The notes under the pieces are model-generated. The model was not told where the DNA came from. It made no database searches and saw only the letters and a program-made list of their open reading frames with translations. Shown here piece by piece: positions 1 through 7,822 of a DNA stretch of 64,000 bases (positions are counted from its first letter, which is position 1; each line of letters opens with the position of its first letter). The stretch is from NCBI RefSeq assembly GCF_900129985.1, contig NZ_FQXN01000001.1, positions 310,001 through 374,000 on the forward strand, read 5' to 3'. Origin of the DNA: Thermosipho atlanticus DSM 15807 (GTDB taxonomy: Bacteria > Thermotogota > Thermotogae > Thermotogales > Fervidobacteriaceae). Position numbers and translations under genes: made by a program.

Positions 1-200
1 TAATTCCAGAATCAGATGAAGTAATAATTTCCACTAACAAGGGTTTACCACTTGTGCTTGAAACTGAAAATGGAATTGTTAAGAGTTTCGAAAATATAGC
101 AAAGCGAATGAAAGGTGAAGAAGTTCCAATTGAAAATGATATTTCTTTTGCAAATAAAAACTTATTTGGAAAATTTGTTTCTTTGTTTAAAAAGAGGTGA
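1..200 (+). CDS. minD: Septum site-determining ATPase MinD, C-terminal end (partial)
   Basis: Only the last 65 codons are in the window, read in the frame from base 3 to the TGA at 198-200. The tail fits the C-terminal part of MinD: a stretch on avoiding stale nucleotide states, then ENIAKRM and a final basic amphipathic segment (FGKFVSLFKKR), the type of membrane-targeting helix MinD uses to bind the inner membrane. MinD is the ATPase that recruits MinC and is released from the membrane by MinE. The Walker motifs lie outside the window. The call rests on this tail and on minE directly downstream, with a shared SD/stop region. Confidence 0.85.
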   Translation, partial: IPESDEVIISTNKGLPLVLETENGIVKSFENIAKRMKGEEVPIENDISFANKNLFGKFVSLFKKR

Positions 201-205
201 TTGAT

Positions 206-475
206 ATGTGGCTTCTCGATATATTTAAAAAGAATTCAAGGAAGCATCACTCTAAAGACGAAGCGTTAAAAAGGTTAGAAAACATGATTAGTAGGCGAAG
301 AGAGATAACTCACAAGGTTCCTATTGAGAATTTTTCAAAGAATTCTGAAGAGATTAAAAAAGAGCTTGTTAAAGTTGTTTCTGAGAAATTTCATGTTCCA
401 TTAGAGAGGGTGAAAGTTGATTGTCAAGAACAAGATGGTTACGTAATAATAGTTACAAATATAAATTTCAAATAA
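206..475 (+). CDS. minE: Cell division topological specificity factor MinE
   Basis: 89 residues, the usual MinE size. The N-terminal half (LLDIFKKNSRKHHSKDEALKRL) resembles the MinE membrane-anchor and MinD-activating helix; the C-terminal half (EIKKELVKVVSEKF, then DGYVIIVTNI) resembles the alpha/beta dimerisation domain. MinE stimulates MinD ATPase and drives Min oscillation so that division is placed at midcell. The start is taken as ATG 206 because the SD GAGGTGA (194-200), which contains the minD stop, lies 5 bases upstream; the GTG at 197 is inside the SD. Confidence 0.88.
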   Translation: MWLLDIFKKNSRKHHSKDEALKRLENMISRRREITHKVPIENFSKNSEEIKKELVKVVSEKFHVPLERVKVDCQEQDGYVIIVTNINFK

Positions 476-1137
476 TCCTGTTTTTAATTATTATTTTGTT
501 TTTATCGAGTTGTGGAGTAATAATTAATGATATCATTGGAGAAACTAGAACTTCAAAAACCGTAGAGTTAAAAATAATTTATCAGGGATTTTTCTATGGG
601 CCTGTTCCTAACTTTACTTTTAAAGACTTGCAAGAAGTAAGTATAGATTCAACAAGTAGTTTGGTGTATAATGGGACAACTTACAGTTTTACCCAAGGTG
701 AAGCTCCTCTTTTGGTTTATTCAAAAGATTCTGGTTTTTTTAATAGCGAGATTAAACCTTTAAATTTAATAGTTGAACAACAAGCGAATGTTAATTTAGC
801 TGTTAATTTGGGCGTTGAGGTTTCTTATATTAACGTTGAAACGGGAGATTCAACGCAGTTATCTTTTGATTTAACTTTATCAATATCAACTGACACTTTG
901 AATGTAAATAGATTGACTTTCATTTTGGGACTTGATGAATCAGGAAATTTGGTTTATGATGTATTAAAAGAAGATGATTGTTCTGTGATAGAGATAGCGG
1001 AAACTGAGAACAATATATATTATGTTACAAATAACGGAATTTACTATTCGACTTTGAAAGTTGATGATTCCACTCCAGTGATTTATTATCCCACATCGTG
1101 GGGAAAAGATATTTTATACTTTAAATATCAGGAGTGA
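421..1137 (+). CDS. Predicted lipoprotein of unknown function
   Basis: 238 residues. A basic N-region is followed by a hydrophobic stretch (FQIILFLIIILFLSSC) ending in a lipobox, LSS-C at about residue 31, so a lipid-anchored envelope protein is likely. The mature part is beta-rich with many Ser/Thr/Val and no family I recognise. The only start that keeps the signal peptide is TTG 421, which lies inside the last 55 bases of minE; an SD-like AGAGGGTGA at 404-412 is 8 bases upstream, so the overlap looks real. It sits between minE and a DivIC-like gene, which hints at an envelope or division role, but nothing in the sequence proves it. Confidence 0.65.
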   Translation: MSRTRWLRNNSYKYKFQIILFLIIILFLSSCGVIINDIIGETRTSKTVELKIIYQGFFYGPVPNFTFKDLQEVSIDSTSSLVYNGTTYSFTQGEAPLLVYSKDSGFFNSEIKPLNLIVEQQANVNLAVNLGVEVSYINVETGDSTQLSFDLTLSISTDTLNVNRLTFILGLDESGNLVYDVLKEDDCSVIEIAETENNIYYVTNNGIYYSTLKVDDSTPVIYYPTSWGKDILYFKYQE

Positions 1138-1141
1138 TTAT

Positions 1142-1375
1142 ATGAAAACTTACAAAAAGAAAAAAATTTCCGCATTTTTATATTCATTAATAATAGTTGT
1201 TCTTTCGTTATTTTTATTTGTGACGTTAATTAGTTCAATTATAAGATATAATGTAAATTTAAAGGAAGTAAATAGACTGGAAAAAGAATATAATACATTG
1301 AAATTTGAGTATGATAAAAAACTAGAATTGTACAATACATTGAAGAATATAGACAAAGGTAGTGATAAAGAATAA
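1142..1375 (+). CDS. Small bitopic membrane protein, FtsB/DivIC-like
   Basis: 77 residues: a short Lys-rich cytoplasmic tail (KTYKKKKIS), one transmembrane helix at about residues 11-31, then a heptad-like coiled coil (NRLEKEYNTLKFEYDKKLEL) running almost to the end. This is the architecture of the septum-formation initiator family (FtsB, DivIC, FtsL), which form coiled-coil complexes in the divisome. Sequence similarity in such short proteins is low, so the assignment rests on architecture and on position two genes after minE. An SD AGGAGTGA precedes ATG 1142, and its TAA overlaps the next ATG by one base. Confidence 0.55.
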   Translation: MKTYKKKKISAFLYSLIIVVLSLFLFVTLISSIIRYNVNLKEVNRLEKEYNTLKFEYDKKLELYNTLKNIDKGSDKE

Positions 1376-2148
1376 TGAAATATGTAGTCACAACTTCTTA
1401 TCGTCCTACTAAGGAAATGGTAGAGTTAGCTAAAAATCTTGCTTCAAAATATGGTGTTAAGTATGTAAACAGAAGACATTTAGCAAAAACGCTTCAATTA
1501 GAAAAAATAGATTTTTATTATGTTATAGACAAAAATTTGATGATTTCAATAAAGTGGGGGAATGAAAAATTTTTCTTCCATCAGGGTATAGCCAAAATAA
1601 GGATGGAAAATATTTTTCATGGTGAAAAAGATTATTTGATAGAGTCTGTTAAACCAACAAATAATTCTGTAATTTACGATGCAACATGTGGACTTGCTTC
1701 TGAAGCTTTACTTCTTGCTCATTTTGCAGAAAAAGTTGTAGCAACTGAAGGATCAATTCATATATATAGGATTGTCAAATGGGGACTTGAAAGATATAAA
1801 TCTAATGTTGAATGGATTAACAATGCTGCTAAAAAGATTGAATTAATCCATTCAAATTACAAAGAGTATATTAGAATGGTGAAGGATAATACATTTGACA
1901 GTGTGTATTGTGATCCAATGTTTGAAAATCCTATATTTGAAAGTAATAGTATCAATCCGTTAAGAGGTTTTGCGGTGTACGAGCCTTTGAATATTGATGA
2001 TATTGAAGAAATGTTAAGAATTTCCACAAAGAGAGTAGTAATAAAAACTCATAAGAAAGATTCCTTGTACAAAAATATAAAACATCTGTTTAATGAAGAA
2101 TACTTATCTAAAAAAAGTGGAGTAGTATACGGAGTTATTGTTAAATAG
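1375..2148 (+). CDS. Class I SAM-dependent methyltransferase, RsmJ-like
   Basis: 257 residues. Residues 1-90 form an N-terminal domain seen in RsmJ-type proteins. The SAM motif I reads YDATCGLASEALLLA, followed by VVATEGS at the acidic loop and the catalytic-region signature FDSVYCDPMFENP. The DPMF motif is characteristic of RsmJ (16S rRNA m2G1516 methyltransferase, E. coli YhiQ). An N2-guanine rRNA methyltransferase is therefore the best guess, though the substrate has not been shown in Thermotogales. The start codon shares one base with the stop of the DivIC-like gene, indicating translational coupling. Confidence 0.65.
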   Translation: MKYVVTTSYRPTKEMVELAKNLASKYGVKYVNRRHLAKTLQLEKIDFYYVIDKNLMISIKWGNEKFFFHQGIAKIRMENIFHGEKDYLIESVKPTNNSVIYDATCGLASEALLLAHFAEKVVATEGSIHIYRIVKWGLERYKSNVEWINNAAKKIELIHSNYKEYIRMVKDNTFDSVYCDPMFENPIFESNSINPLRGFAVYEPLNIDDIEEMLRISTKRVVIKTHKKDSLYKNIKHLFNEEYLSKKSGVVYGVIVK

Positions 2149-2162
2149 TGGAGGTGCTTTTT

Positions 2163-3050
2163 GTGGGACTATTTGGTAAATTCAAAGAGGGTCTAAAAAA
2201 AACGAGAGAAACTTTTTTTGGTAAGATAAAGAAAATATTAAAAGGCCGAAAGTTGGATAATGAAACCAAGGAAGAAATAGAAGAACTTTTAATTTTATCA
2301 GATGTGGGCTTTGAAGCTACGGAGTATATTTTAGAAAAACTGGAAACATTAGATGAAGATGATGCATATGAAGCATTAAAAAAAGTGTTAAAGGAGATTT
2401 TGGGGAATAATAATATCTTAAATGTGTCTAATAATAAACCATTTGTTATTAATATGGTGGGAGTGAATGGGTCTGGCAAAACGACTACAGCAGGAAAATT
2501 AGCTGAATATTTCAAAAAGGAGAATAAATCTGTTGTTTTGGCTGCGTGCGATACCTTTAGAGCGGCGGCAATTGATCAATTAAAGGTTTGGGCAGAGAGA
2601 ACAGGAGCAACTTTTATTTCCCATCAAAAAGGTTCTGATCCTGCAGCTGTAGCATTTGATGCGGTTAATCACGCAGTTGCTAAAGAGAAAGATGTGGTTA
2701 TACTAGACACAGCAGGTAGATTACATACGAAAACTAATTTAATGGAAGAATTAAGAAAAATAAACAGAGTAATTAAGAAAATAGTACCTGAAGCGCCACA
2801 CGAGGTCTTATTGGTAATTGATGCAGTGACAGGGCAAAATGGTTTGCAACAAGCAAAAATGTTTAAAGAGTTTGTGGACGTAACCGGTATTGTATTAACA
2901 AAATTAGATGGTACTGCAAAGGGTGGAATTGCAATAGCCATAGTTAAGGAACTTGGTATACCAATAAAATTTGTGGGATTAGGCGAGAAAATTGATGATT
3001 TAAAACCATTTAATGCTGAAGATTTTGTTAATGCGTTATTGGAGGGTTAA
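2163..3050 (+). CDS. ftsY: Signal recognition particle receptor FtsY
   Basis: 295 residues, a short FtsY without the long acidic A domain, consisting essentially of the NG domain. Visible motifs: GTPase P-loop GVNGSGKTTTAGKLA, DTFRAAAIDQLKVW (G2/insertion box), DTAGRLHTKTNLM (G3), TKLDGTAKGGI (G4) and GLGEKIDDLKPF (closing motif). FtsY docks the ribosome-SRP complex on the membrane. The start is set at GTG 2163, 6 bases after the SD GGAGGTG (2150-2156); the GTG at 2148 would overlap that SD. The basic N-terminus (GLFGKFKEGLKK) may be the membrane-binding helix. Confidence 0.95.
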   Translation: MGLFGKFKEGLKKTRETFFGKIKKILKGRKLDNETKEEIEELLILSDVGFEATEYILEKLETLDEDDAYEALKKVLKEILGNNNILNVSNNKPFVINMVGVNGSGKTTTAGKLAEYFKKENKSVVLAACDTFRAAAIDQLKVWAERTGATFISHQKGSDPAAVAFDAVNHAVAKEKDVVILDTAGRLHTKTNLMEELRKINRVIKKIVPEAPHEVLLVIDAVTGQNGLQQAKMFKEFVDVTGIVLTKLDGTAKGGIAIAIVKELGIPIKFVGLGEKIDDLKPFNAEDFVNALLEG

Positions 3051-3051
3051 A

Positions 3052-4656
3052 ATGAAAAACATTATAAAAAAAATGTTTTTTTTATCACTAGTAATATTGT
3101 TTTTATTTTCATGTAATTATGTAACATATGATGATTTTAATCAATTGAAGTTACGAGTTGATTCTTTGGAAGCAACAGTTAAAGATCATGGTGCGAGGTT
3201 GAGGAATTTAGAAAGTGAACTTTCTTCTTTAAACATTTCTCTTACAAATAGATTTAATGCTATTGAACAAAAAATATCGAATCTTGAAAAAGATAGTGAT
3301 TTTTCATATTTGGAAGATTATGTGAAACAAATTGCTTTAGAAGTTTCAAATTTGCAAAATCAATTAAATAAAGTTACTGCCGAATTAACTGCATATAGTT
3401 TAAAGACTATTATTTATAGATTAAACGAAGTTGAAAGTTTGTCGAGAAGTTTAGATCTTGAAGATGTAAAGAAAATAGTTGATGAAGCAGTTACTAAGTT
3501 TGAGAACGGGTATAACGAAATAGTTAAAATTGAGGAAAAGCTTAATGATTTAGAGTTGGCACTTTCTGCGTTGAGATCAACGGTACAAGAAATTCAAACT
3601 GTAAAAGCTGCTACAAATACAAATTATGTTATTTCAACCACGCAAATTTCAGGAAATTTTGAAAAGTTAGAATCTTTGGAGAAAAATATAAGTATCTTAA
3701 ATCAGAAGATAGAAAATTTAACAAATCAAAATACTTTACAGAGAGACTTAGCATTAATTAGGCAAATTAGTGAGGAGTTAAACTTTTTAAAACAAAGGTT
3801 TAGCGAAGAGGATATAATCGAACTTTTAAAACTCAGAGTTGGATATATTAATTATATTGTAAGACCAGGAGATACCTTATATGAGATTAGTAAAAAATAT
3901 TCTTTAGGAAGTGATGGTGTTCAGAAACTTATAAGTTTTAATGGAATTACTGATCCAAAAAAAATAATGTCGGGACAAGTTATAAAAATTCCTGTTGAAA
4001 ATCCAGAAAGTTTTGTGAAAATACCTTTGCTTGTAGCTCCTGAAGATATATTGAGTTATTTTGGTGATACTATTAATGGAGTAACTAATCTTGGAATTGA
4101 TATAAGTGCGCCTGGAAAAAAAGTCTATCCAATTTTACCCGGAAGGGTTACAGTTAAGGGTAATAATGTAATTTACGTTGATCATGGAAGTGGAATTTTG
4201 GGAATTTATAAGGGTGTAGAGAATGACTATAAGGAAGGAGACTGGGTTACTACGGATAAAACTCTTGGGAAGGTAGTAAATGTTTTTCATTTTGAACTCT
4301 GGATTGATGGTGAACCAAGAGATCCCTTCAGACTGTTTTTTTCGTATAAAGGCATTTTTAAAGTATCATTTTATACTCCTTGGGATGATGGAAAAGTTCC
4401 GGAACATCCTACATTTAAGATAACCAGGACGGGAAATGTTGCAAAAGAGTGGGTGACTGCAGCTGTTGATCCTTCAGTAATACCATTAGGTTCTTTTATT
4501 TATATTCCTTCATTAAAAAAAGTATTTGTTGCGGAGGATACAGGGAGTTCTATAAAGGGGAATAGAATAGACATATACATAGAAGATGTTTATAAGGCTA
4601 GGAAAATGGGAATAAAAGATTATAAAGTTTACGTTTTTCAGAATGGAGGTAATTGA
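3052..4656 (+). CDS. Lipoprotein with coiled coil, LysM, inactive LytM-like and 3D domains
   Basis: 534 residues. A lipoprotein signal ends at FLFSC (about residue 20). Residues 25-255 are long coiled coil. A LysM peptidoglycan-binding domain follows (YIVRPGDTLYEISKKYS, about 266-312). Residues 340-430 resemble a LytM/M23 fold (LGIDISAPG, VDHGSG, HFELWIDGEPRDPF), but the first zinc His is Asn and the HxH motif has lost its first His, so this domain is probably not catalytic. The C-terminus is a 3D domain (AAVDPSVIPLGS, AEDTGSSIKGNRIDIY), the double-psi barrel found in lytic transglycosylases of the MltA/Rpf/YabE type. It likely binds and cuts cell-wall glycan under the outer sheath. ATG 3052 follows GGAGG in the end of ftsY. 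Confidence 0.8.
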   Translation: MKNIIKKMFFLSLVILFLFSCNYVTYDDFNQLKLRVDSLEATVKDHGARLRNLESELSSLNISLTNRFNAIEQKISNLEKDSDFSYLEDYVKQIALEVSNLQNQLNKVTAELTAYSLKTIIYRLNEVESLSRSLDLEDVKKIVDEAVTKFENGYNEIVKIEEKLNDLELALSALRSTVQEIQTVKAATNTNYVISTTQISGNFEKLESLEKNISILNQKIENLTNQNTLQRDLALIRQISEELNFLKQRFSEEDIIELLKLRVGYINYIVRPGDTLYEISKKYSLGSDGVQKLISFNGITDPKKIMSGQVIKIPVENPESFVKIPLLVAPEDILSYFGDTINGVTNLGIDISAPGKKVYPILPGRVTVKGNNVIYVDHGSGILGIYKGVENDYKEGDWVTTDKTLGKVVNVFHFELWIDGEPRDPFRLFFSYKGIFKVSFYTPWDDGKVPEHPTFKITRTGNVAKEWVTAAVDPSVIPLGSFIYIPSLKKVFVAEDTGSSIKGNRIDIYIEDVYKARKMGIKDYKVYVFQNGGN

Positions 4657-4658
4657 AA

Positions 4659-5102
4659 ATGGCAGTGACCATGAAGAGTGATTATGCCTTAAGATTGTTG
4701 TTGCTACTTTCTATTGAAGGGAAAAGACTAAGTACAACAGAACTTGTAAATAAATGTAAGACACAAATTCCATATGAATTCGCTCAAAAGATTCTTTCTC
4801 AATTAGTTACTGCAGGTATTTTGGAATCTTACAGAGGCAAGTTTGGAGGCTATAAATTATCAAAAGATCCGAAAGATATAACTATATATGATGTAGTTAG
4901 TTCTGTAGATGACATGAGCACAACAATAACTTGTTTTGTAGAACCTTCCAAAATTGAGTTTCCTGAGATTTGTTCGATTAATGAAATTTGGGAAATAGTT
5001 ATGAACAGGTTTAAAGAGTCTTTGAAATCTGTTACTTTAGAAGATTTAAAGAACTCTTATTTGAAAAAGATTGAGGAATATGAAAGGAGGAAGAAAAAAT
5101 AA
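4659..5102 (+). CDS. Rrf2-family transcriptional regulator
   Basis: 147 residues. It begins VTMKSDYALRLLLLLS and continues IPYEFAQKILSQLVTAGILESYRGKFGGYKLSK, the winged-helix signature of Rrf2 proteins (IscR, NsrR, RsrR). Only two cysteines (TCF and EIC) are present and their spacing differs from the three-Cys Fe-S motif of IscR, so cluster binding is uncertain. In many genomes an Rrf2 gene precedes iscS and mnmA; here it directly precedes mnmA with no iscS between. ATG 4659 lies 8 bases after GGAGGT (4645-4650); a TTG at 4653 is closer than usual. Confidence 0.85.
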   Translation: MAVTMKSDYALRLLLLLSIEGKRLSTTELVNKCKTQIPYEFAQKILSQLVTAGILESYRGKFGGYKLSKDPKDITIYDVVSSVDDMSTTITCFVEPSKIEFPEICSINEIWEIVMNRFKESLKSVTLEDLKNSYLKKIEEYERRKKK

Positions 5103-6163
5103 AAGTAGGAATTGGTTTAAGTGGAGGAGTTGATAGTGCTGTTGCATTATATTTGCTTTTAGAACAAGGGTATGATGTAACAGCATATCATATAAAAACA
5201 GTGCCTGATTCTATTTTTTTGACTAAAAAAATTACTCATAAGGTTTGCTGTAGTCCTTCAGATACATTTGATGCAAAAAAAATAGCAAGTTTTTTTGGGG
5301 TAAAAATTAATATAGTTCATCTTGAAAAAGAATTTAGGGATACTGTTATAAAATATTTTTTAGAAGAATATAGTAAAGCGAGAACACCTAATCCATGTTT
5401 CTTTTGTAATGATTGGATAAAATTTGGAGTTTTATACGACATTATGATTAGAGACGGGATGGAATATATATCATCAGGTCATTATGCAAGAATAATTGAC
5501 GGAAAGTTATTTAAAGCAAAAAGTGTTGATAAAGACCAATCATACTTTCTTGCTTCTATTAAAAAAGAGAAACTTTCAAAGATGGTACTTCCCAATGGAG
5601 AGTATACAAAAGAAGAAATAAGAGAAATTGCCAAAAATATTGGACTTCATGTGCATGATAAAAAAGATTCTCAGGATCTCTGCTTCGTTCCTGATAGCGA
5701 TATTCCGGGATTTTTGAGTGAAAACGGAGTAAAAATAAAAAAAGGATTGATAATAGATACTTTAGGAAATGTAATAGGAACACATGTTGGTCTACAGAAT
5801 TATACGATTGGTCAGCGAAAATTGAGGATTGCTACAGGTAGAAGAGTTTATGTTAAGGCAAAAGATCCGAAAAAAAATCTTTTAATTGTTGGCGGAAAAG
5901 ACGAACTTTATTCCAAACAATTTATTGTAACTAATTTGAATTTTTTGCAAGATAAAGGTAATGATTTTACAGGGTATGTTAAAGTCAGAAAGAAATTTAA
6001 AGAAGTGCCATGTAAAGTGTACATTAAAAATGAAGTAATGTATATTGAAACTTTAGACCCCATTTTTGCAATAACACCTGGTCAAATAGCAGTCGTATAT
6101 GATGAAGATGGAGCAGTGATAGTCTCAGGAGTAATTGAAAAGGAGGGATGGAATGAAAATTAA
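5099..6163 (+). CDS. mnmA: tRNA-specific 2-thiouridylase MnmA (apparent ATA start)
   Basis: 354 residues. MnmA activates U34 of tRNA-Lys/Glu/Gln with ATP and transfers sulfur from its catalytic Cys. Visible: PP-loop GLSGGVDSAVA (residues 6-16), catalytic Cys region NPCFFCNDWIKF, GHYARI, DKDQSYFLA, second catalytic Cys in SQDLCFVPD, and NYTIGQRK. No ATG, GTG or TTG lies between the in-frame stop at 5081-5083 and the PP-loop. The first canonical candidate (TTG 5153) would delete the ATP-binding motif. The SD AAGGAGG (5084-5090) points to the ATA at 5099, 8 bases away, which overlaps the TAA of the Rrf2 gene exactly as an ATGA junction would. A single G-to-A change or a sequencing error would explain it. 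Confidence 0.9.
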   Translation: MKVGIGLSGGVDSAVALYLLLEQGYDVTAYHIKTVPDSIFLTKKITHKVCCSPSDTFDAKKIASFFGVKINIVHLEKEFRDTVIKYFLEEYSKARTPNPCFFCNDWIKFGVLYDIMIRDGMEYISSGHYARIIDGKLFKAKSVDKDQSYFLASIKKEKLSKMVLPNGEYTKEEIREIAKNIGLHVHDKKDSQDLCFVPDSDIPGFLSENGVKIKKGLIIDTLGNVIGTHVGLQNYTIGQRKLRIATGRRVYVKAKDPKKNLLIVGGKDELYSKQFIVTNLNFLQDKGNDFTGYVKVRKKFKEVPCKVYIKNEVMYIETLDPIFAITPGQIAVVYDEDGAVIVSGVIEKEGWNEN

Positions 6164-6665
6164 GACTTTGATTAATGAAGAACAGTTACAGAATAGAATA
6201 AAAGGACTAGCCAAGGAATTAACAGAGTACTATAAAAAAAGAACTGACACAATACATGCGGTTTGTGTTTTAAAAGGTGCAATACATTTTTTCACGGATT
6301 TAGTAGAGCACATAGACTTAAATGTGGAATATTCATTTATTCATGTTTCAAGTTATTCTGGTACAGAATCAACGGGTAAGATAAGGGTAAAAAGTTGGAT
6401 TGACGAACCAATTGAGGGAAAATATGTTCTTGTGATTGATGATATTCTTGATACTGGGTTGACTCTTTCGTACATTTTAGGTTATTTAAAAAGATATAAT
6501 CCTGCAGATTTAAAAGTGGCAACTTTATTAAGAAAACAGGGTAGAAATCCAGCGGTAAGTGCAGACTTTATAGGTTTTGATATAGAAGATAAATTTGTGA
6601 TTGGTTATGGACTTGATTTTGATGAAAAATATAGAAATATTCCATTTATAGGGTATCTAGAATGA
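6153..6665 (+). CDS. hpt: Hypoxanthine phosphoribosyltransferase
   Basis: 170 residues, the family length. The PRPP-binding motif VLVIDDILDTGLTL (two adjacent Asp followed by DTG) is clear, as are VLKGAIHFFTDL (loop I), SSYSGTESTGKIRV (flexible loop II) and the C-terminal FVIGYGLDFDEKYRNIPFIG. It converts hypoxanthine (and probably guanine) plus PRPP to the nucleotide in purine salvage. ATG 6153 follows AAGGAGG (6140-6146), all inside the tail of mnmA, so the two are translationally coupled. Its TGA overlaps the next ATG. Confidence 0.93.
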   Translation: MKIKTLINEEQLQNRIKGLAKELTEYYKKRTDTIHAVCVLKGAIHFFTDLVEHIDLNVEYSFIHVSSYSGTESTGKIRVKSWIDEPIEGKYVLVIDDILDTGLTLSYILGYLKRYNPADLKVATLLRKQGRNPAVSADFIGFDIEDKFVIGYGLDFDEKYRNIPFIGYLE

Positions 6666-7822
6666 AACTAACGTTAATTCTCTTAATCATTTCAATTTTA
6701 ATTGGCTTGTTTTTTGTTTCAATATTTTTTATACCCTGGTTTTCCATTTTATATTCTTTGTTTTATACTCCTCTCCCGGAGGAAACTAATTTTTTGGTTT
6801 TGGGACTCGATAAAGATATACAAGGAACAAGAAGAACAGATGTTATTTTATTTGTAAATGTTGATTTAAAAAACAATGTAATAAAAATAAGTAACATTCC
6901 GAGAGATTTAATAGTTGAAGGAAAAAAGATCAATTCATATTATCAAACAGAAGGTTTTGAAAGGTTAAAAAGTTTAGTTGAAGATTTTACAGGATTGAAG
7001 ATTGAAAAATATGCAATAGTTGATTATGATGTTATAAAGTTTATTGGCGATAGTCTTGGGCCTATCGAAATATATATCAGTGAGCCCATGAAATATACTG
7101 ATTATTCACAAAATTTATTTATAAATTTTGAACCAGGATTGCACAAGCTCAATGGCAAGCAGTTACTTGCATATTTGAGATTTAGAAAAGATTTTCGAGG
7201 GGATATAGGAAGAATTGAAAGAGAAAAATATATAATTGAAAAATTAGTTCAAGCTGCATTAAAAAAAGACCTATTTTCGCTTGCTAATATTTACAAGAAG
7301 GTATATGAAATGATAGATACAAATATAAAAACTTCTGAGTTGGTATTTTTGGCTACAAAATTTCGAAAGTCAATTCAAATAAGAAGTGTTAATTTTCCAA
7401 TAAATTATACGTCAGATGGGAATATTTACCCAGGTGACCTGGAAAGTTACAGAAATAGTTTTAAAGAAAAAGAGGAAGAAGAAAATAACTTTAGATTTTA
7501 TGTGCTTAACAATACCAAAACACAAACTAGAACTTATAACGTAAATTTATATTATATGTGGAAAGCTGCTGGCTTTATTCCTAAGGATATTTACGATTTA
7601 TCAAAGGTAAATTTTGAAGAAGATACAGTGTACATTTTAAATGATAAAATTGATGTAAAAATTATAAAGGATATAGTTAGAGTAGTGCATCCAAAAAGAA
7701 AATTTGTAATTAAGTATGCAAAAGATGAGTTAGACAAGTATTATTTGTTAATAGACACATTAACTCGTGAAAGAAATTATTTAGAATTTCCCGTTGATTT
7801 TATTGTTATTTTAACTGGATAG
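6662..7822 (+). CDS. LytR-CpsA-Psr (LCP) family cell-envelope protein
   Basis: 386 residues. One N-terminal transmembrane helix (residues 3-32) is followed by the LCP domain: NFLVLGLDKDIQGTRRTDVILF, then ISNIPRDLIV, LDGKQLLAYLRFR-like HKLNGKQLLAYLRFRKDFRGDIGRIEREK, all diagnostic of the family. A C-terminal part (NNFRFYVLNNTKTQTRTYNVN onward) resembles the LytR_C domain. LCP enzymes move polyprenyl-linked glycopolymers to peptidoglycan; what polymer a toga-bearing cell would attach is not known from sequence. ATG overlaps the hpt stop (ATGA). The 3' end overlaps endonuclease V on the other strand by 12 bases. Confidence 0.88.
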   Translation: MKLTLILLIISILIGLFFVSIFFIPWFSILYSLFYTPLPEETNFLVLGLDKDIQGTRRTDVILFVNVDLKNNVIKISNIPRDLIVEGKKINSYYQTEGFERLKSLVEDFTGLKIEKYAIVDYDVIKFIGDSLGPIEIYISEPMKYTDYSQNLFINFEPGLHKLNGKQLLAYLRFRKDFRGDIGRIEREKYIIEKLVQAALKKDLFSLANIYKKVYEMIDTNIKTSELVFLATKFRKSIQIRSVNFPINYTSDGNIYPGDLESYRNSFKEKEEEENNFRFYVLNNTKTQTRTYNVNLYYMWKAAGFIPKDIYDLSKVNFEEDTVYILNDKIDVKIIKDIVRVVHPKRKFVIKYAKDELDKYYLLIDTLTRERNYLEFPVDFIVILTG

